The position numbers and the translations under genes are program-made. DNA of 8,293 bases from an uncultured Alphaproteobacteria bacterium. Its GTDB lineage: Bacteria; Pseudomonadota; Alphaproteobacteria; Caulobacterales; Caulobacteraceae. The first letter of the stretch is position 1. Each line of letters starts with the position of its first letter. Location of the stretch: positions 1 to 8,293 of the forward strand of contig CAIYSH010000205.1 in the NCBI GenBank assembly GCA_903928755.1, in the 5' to 3' direction. Below, in pieces: positions 5,997 to 8,293 of the stretch. Under the pieces are notes generated by a model that saw only the letters and a list, made by a program, of their open reading frames with translations, was not told where the DNA came from and did no database searches.

Positions 5997-6045
5997 GGAT
6001 CGGCCGGGCCTTGCGCATCGGGCTGGGGGGAGGCAAATCAGGGGT

Positions 6046-6867
6046 ATGACTGACATCACCCCCGCCGATCCCGTCATTCCGCCGCAACCTCGGGACTATC
6101 ATGGGGTCAACTGGGCCGGGTTCAGGACCCTTTATCGCCGGGAGATCATGCGCTTCTGGAAGGTGGGCATGCAGACCCTGGCCGCGCCTGTCGTCACCTC
6201 CCTGCTCTACATGATGGTTTTCGTCGTGGCCGCCCAGGGCGCACGTCCGCCTGTTCATGGCGTTGCCTTCGGAACCTTCGTGGCACCGGGCCTGATCATG
6301 ATGTCCATCCTGAACAATGCTTTTGCCAATTCATCCTCGAGCCTGCTCCAGGCCAAGATGAACGGCCTGATCGGCGACTTCCTGACACCGCCCCTGACGC
6401 CGCCTGAGCATGTGGCGGCCTTTGCGCTGGGTGCCGCAACCCGCGGCATACTGGTCGGCTCGGTGACCTGGCTGGCTGTCGCTCCTTTCACTCACCTGCC
6501 GATCATGCATCCCTGGGCAGTGCTCTATTTCGGTCTGGGTGCGGCCATCATCCTGGGGCAGCTGGGCATCATGGCTGGCCTGTGGAGCGAGAAGTTCGAC
6601 AATATGGCGGTCGTGACCAACTTCATCGTCATGCCCATGACCTTCCTGTCGGGCACATTCTATCTGGTCGAGCGCCTGCCGGAGCCTTTCCGGTCGGCCA
6701 GCCACTTCAACCCTTTTTTCTATCTGATCGACGGCTTCCGCTATGGCTTCATCGGCCATGCCGAGGGATCCCTGGCGGTCGGCGCGGCCATGACTGCGGG
6801 TTTGATCCTGGCTTTCACCAGCATCTGTCTGTGGATGTTCGAGACCGGCTACAAGATAAAGTCTTGA
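6046..6867 (+). CDS. ABC-2 type transporter permease (inner membrane)
   Basis: This 273-residue integral membrane protein has about six hydrophobic segments: roughly 44-63, 76-95, 123-147, 157-180, 187-208 and 245-265. A cytoplasmic amphipathic N-terminus, FRTLYRREIMRFWKV (26-40), is typical of ABC-2 exporter permeases. The stretch PMTFLSGTFYLVERLPEPFR (197-216) followed by NPFFYLIDGFRYGFIGH (222-238) is the family signature between the last two segments. Such permeases export lipids, polysaccharides or drugs with a separate ATPase. No ATPase gene lies in the window, so substrate and partner are unknown. The ATG at 6046 fits the family N-terminus; upstream in-frame codons run antisense through gcrA and are not credible. 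The gene ends with tandem TGA TGA. It diverges from gcrA and lies 110 bp upstream of argD. Confidence 0.9.
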   Translation: MTDITPADPVIPPQPRDYHGVNWAGFRTLYRREIMRFWKVGMQTLAAPVVTSLLYMMVFVVAAQGARPPVHGVAFGTFVAPGLIMMSILNNAFANSSSSLLQAKMNGLIGDFLTPPLTPPEHVAAFALGAATRGILVGSVTWLAVAPFTHLPIMHPWAVLYFGLGAAIILGQLGIMAGLWSEKFDNMAVVTNFIVMPMTFLSGTFYLVERLPEPFRSASHFNPFFYLIDGFRYGFIGHAEGSLAVGAAMTAGLILAFTSICLWMFETGYKIKS

Positions 6868-6886
6868 TGACACTCCCTCGTCTTTG

Positions 6887-6892
6887 TTGACA
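6887..6892 (+). promoter_or_regulatory. possible -35 element (TTGACA) upstream of argD
   Basis: TTGACA is an exact -35 consensus 20 bp after the permease stop and 85 bp before argD. The -10 position 17 bp further reads GAAAAC, a poor match, and no good Caulobacter-type GCTANAWC box is properly spaced. An argD promoter here is plausible but unproven. Confidence 0.3.
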
Positions 6893-6928
6893 GAGGGGTT
6901 GCTTGAGACGAAAACGCCAAGCCTTCCA

Positions 6929-6953
6929 GTCCCCGTCGCCCTGCGGCGGGGAC
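6929..6953 (+). terminator. 11-bp stem-loop between the permease and argD
   Basis: GTCCCCGTCGC (6929-6939) pairs with GCGGCGGGGAC (6943-6953) through 11 bp, with one G-T wobble, around a 3-nt CCT loop. It is followed by GCTTGATTTC, which is not a proper T run. It could be an imperfect terminator for the permease or a structured argD leader, since its 3' end is 24 nt before the argD start. Confidence 0.45.
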
Positions 6954-6977
6954 GCTTGATTTCGGAGGGTTACTCCC

Positions 6978-8195
6978 GTGACTGAAAAGACCGCTTCGGC
7001 GCCCGTTCCCAACGACCACATCATGGGCGTGTACAGCCGCACCCCGCTGGCGTTCGAACGAGGCGAAGGTGCGCGCCTTTTCACTGTGGACGGTGAGGAA
7101 TATCTCGACTGCATGGCGGGCATTGCCGTGAACGCCCTTGGCCACGCCAATCCGAAACTGGTGCAGGCGGTCAAGGATCAGGCCGAAAAGCTCTGGCACG
7201 TGTCGAACATTTTCACGATCCCCGGCCAGGAAAAACTCGCCAGGGTGCTGACCGATGCAACCTTTGCCGATGTGGTCTTCTTCGGAAATTCCGGAGCAGA
7301 GGCCGTTGAGTGTGCCATCAAGACGGCGCGCAAATATCACTGGTCCAAGGGTCATCCAGAGCGCATCGACATCATCGGCTTTGAGGGCTCTTTCCATGGC
7401 CGGACCCTGGCTGCGGTCAACGCCTCGGGAAACGAGTCCTATCTCGAAGGCTTCGGCCCGAAAATGGCCGGTTTCATCCAGCTGCCCTATGGCGATCATG
7501 AGGCCCTCAAGGCTGCCATCGGCCCGACCACCGCGGCGATCATCATCGAGCCGGTACAGGGCGAAGGTGGAGCCCGTGCCTTGCCGGACGTCTGCCTGCG
7601 CGGCCTTCGCCAGCTGTGCGACGAAACCGGCGTCCTGCTGATCCTGGACGAGATCCAGTGCGGCCTGGGCCGGACCGGCAAGCTCTTTGCCTATGAGTGG
7701 GCCGGGGCCGCGCCGGATATCATGACTGTGGCCAAGGCCCTTGGCGGCGGCTTCCCGGTCGGCGCGTGCCTGGCAACAGCAGAGGCAGCTTCGGGCATGG
7801 TGGTCGGGTCTCACGGCTCGACCTATGGCGGCAATCCCCTGGCCATGGCGGTCGGGCTGGCGGCCATGGAGCAGCTGAACTCACCGGAGCTGCTCGCCCA
7901 TGTGAACGAAGTCTCTGGTTACTTCCGCCAGCAGTTCGCAGGCCTGCAGGAGCGCTTCCCGGATGTGGTGCAGGATGTCCGTGGCCGTGGCATGCTGATC
8001 GGTCTGAAACTGGGCACACCCAATCGCGAGTTCATGCAGCACGCCCGGGATCAGCACCTGCTGCTGGCCGGTGGCGGTGACAACTGCGTCCGGCTCCTGC
8101 CGCCGCTTACCCTGACCCTGGACGAGGCCCGGGATGCTGTCGCGCGGATTGAGCGCGCCTGTGAAGCGGCCCGCGCTGCGGCAAAGGCGGCCTGA
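6978..8195 (+). CDS. argD: acetylornithine aminotransferase
   Basis: This 405-residue class-III PLP aminotransferase has the typical ArgD length. It converts N-acetylglutamate semialdehyde to N-acetylornithine in arginine synthesis, and ArgD enzymes often also serve succinyl-diaminopimelate in lysine synthesis. Visible features are GNSGAEA (103-109, cofactor phosphate), GSFHGRT (137-143, stacking on PLP), EPVQGEGG (191-198), ILDEIQCGLGRTG (222-234, Asp224 binding the pyridine N), and VAKALGGGFPVG (251-262) with Schiff-base Lys253. HGSTYGGNP (279-287) follows. The start is GTG at 6978 with a strong GGAGGG 8 nt upstream. That site can pair weakly with CTCC next to the start codon. The permease is 110 bp upstream, with a hairpin between. 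A palindromic repeat follows 12 bp after the stop. Ornithine-type or 4-aminobutyrate transaminases are the alternatives, but the motif set favours ArgD. Confidence 0.95.
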   Translation: MTEKTASAPVPNDHIMGVYSRTPLAFERGEGARLFTVDGEEYLDCMAGIAVNALGHANPKLVQAVKDQAEKLWHVSNIFTIPGQEKLARVLTDATFADVVFFGNSGAEAVECAIKTARKYHWSKGHPERIDIIGFEGSFHGRTLAAVNASGNESYLEGFGPKMAGFIQLPYGDHEALKAAIGPTTAAIIIEPVQGEGGARALPDVCLRGLRQLCDETGVLLILDEIQCGLGRTGKLFAYEWAGAAPDIMTVAKALGGGFPVGACLATAEAASGMVVGSHGSTYGGNPLAMAVGLAAMEQLNSPELLAHVNEVSGYFRQQFAGLQERFPDVVQDVRGRGMLIGLKLGTPNREFMQHARDQHLLLAGGGDNCVRLLPPLTLTLDEARDAVARIERACEAARAAAKAA

Positions 8196-8207
8196 CCATC
8201 AACTTGT

Positions 8208-8229
8208 GGTCCCGGCGAAAGCCGGGACC
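8208..8229. repeat. perfect 9-bp palindrome with GAAA loop, REP-like element or argD terminator
   Basis: GGTCCCGGC (8208-8216), GAAA and GCCGGGACC (8221-8229) form a perfect hairpin with a GNRA tetraloop, 12 bp after the argD stop. GTCCCGGC-TTTC/GAAA-GCCGGGAC palindromes of this kind are familiar as dispersed intergenic repeats in several high-GC proteobacteria. No T run follows, so a repeat is more likely than a simple terminator. Only this one copy is in the window. Confidence 0.6.
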
Positions 8230-8249
8230 CCTGACGGGTATCGGCCCGA

Positions 8250-8293
8250 ATGAACGATCCCGCCATGATCCGGCAGTCCGGGACAGGCGGTGA
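8250..8293 (+). CDS. possible 5' end of a gene cut by the right edge
   Basis: An ATG at 8250 opens a frame that stays open to the edge, with 14 complete codons (MNDPAMIRQSGTGG). There is no clear Shine-Dalgarno, and the peptide does not resemble the usual N-terminus of ArgF, which often follows argD in this group. The true downstream gene may instead start at an internal ATG (8265), at the GTG at 8290, or beyond the window. Support is weak. Confidence 0.2.
   Translation, partial: MNDPAMIRQSGTGG

Larger units (their letters stand above)
5824..6045. promoter_or_regulatory. gcrA / ABC permease divergent regulatory region
   Basis: This 222-bp region is less GC-rich than its flanks and must contain both promoters. 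On the minus strand it holds two TTAAC words, at 5842-5846 (19 bp before the gcrA ATG) and 5942-5946. These resemble CtrA half-sites, but neither has a second half at the canonical 7-bp spacing. GGTAT occurs twice with a 2-bp gap (complement of 5925-5936) and may form a promoter core for gcrA. Two GANTC sites and a DnaA-box-like word lie at 5966-5996. For the permease, GGGAGG at 6028-6033 lies 12 nt before its ATG. I can define no promoter with confidence. Confidence 0.45.

Noticed and set aside
5701..6045. 115-codon N-terminal extension of the permease
   Set aside because: It would run antisense through the start of gcrA, its sequence is not membrane-like, and the ATG at 6046 gives the family N-terminus.
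6849..7814. Long minus-strand open frame (321 codons) opposite argD
   Set aside because: It mirrors the high-GC third positions of argD, has no recognisable motif or ribosome site, and argD is certain.
1..8293. Mobile element, CRISPR array, defence island or RNA gene
   Set aside because: No transposase, terminal inverted repeats, spaced direct repeats or tRNA-like cloverleaf were seen; all genes look native in composition.

Overview
The window is a compact, GC-rich stretch of ordinary chromosome from an alphaproteobacterium, most likely Caulobacterales (Caulobacter, Brevundimonas or Phenylobacterium type). The strongest marker is gcrA, the cell-cycle regulator that works with CcrM GANTC methylation. 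A DUF2093 gene beside xseA and a HisN-type histidinol phosphatase fit the same group. I cannot name the genus from sequence alone. I see no transposase, integrase, CRISPR array, tRNA, rRNA or phage gene.

Layout. 3-389 (+) is the C-terminal end of an alpha/beta hydrolase with a lysine/alanine/proline-rich tail. It converges on hisN (386-1195, -), and the two stop codons overlap. Upstream of hisN on the same strand is a PraR-like XRE regulator (1255-1647, -). It diverges, across 130 bp, from an LpxL/HtrB-family acyltransferase (1778-2689, +). That gene converges, 12 bp apart, on a minus-strand cluster that reads leftwards: gcrA (5823-5317), xseA (5254-3806), DUF2093 (3777-3556) and a secreted M23-family peptidase (3559-2702). 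A strong hairpin lies between gcrA and xseA. gcrA diverges across 222 bp from an ABC-2 permease (6046-6867, +), which is followed by argD (6978-8195, +). A palindromic repeat follows argD, and a possible gene start is cut off by the right edge.

Functional picture. The genes cover cell-cycle transcription (gcrA), DNA repair (xseA), envelope work (acyltransferase, M23 protein, ABC-2 permease) and amino-acid synthesis (hisN, argD). They do not form one pathway. The best-supported transcription units are xseA-DUF2093-M23, possibly read through from gcrA, and perhaps XRE-hisN.

I did not find a convincing new multi-gene system. The points worth checking are local. The M23 gene has no ATG, GTG or TTG that keeps its signal peptide, and appears to start at CTG inside a CTGA overlap. 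Its HxH metal motif reads HLC. A 10-bp perfect stem ends 8 nt before the xseA start codon. Two GANTC sites and a DnaA-box-like sequence sit close together between gcrA and the permease.
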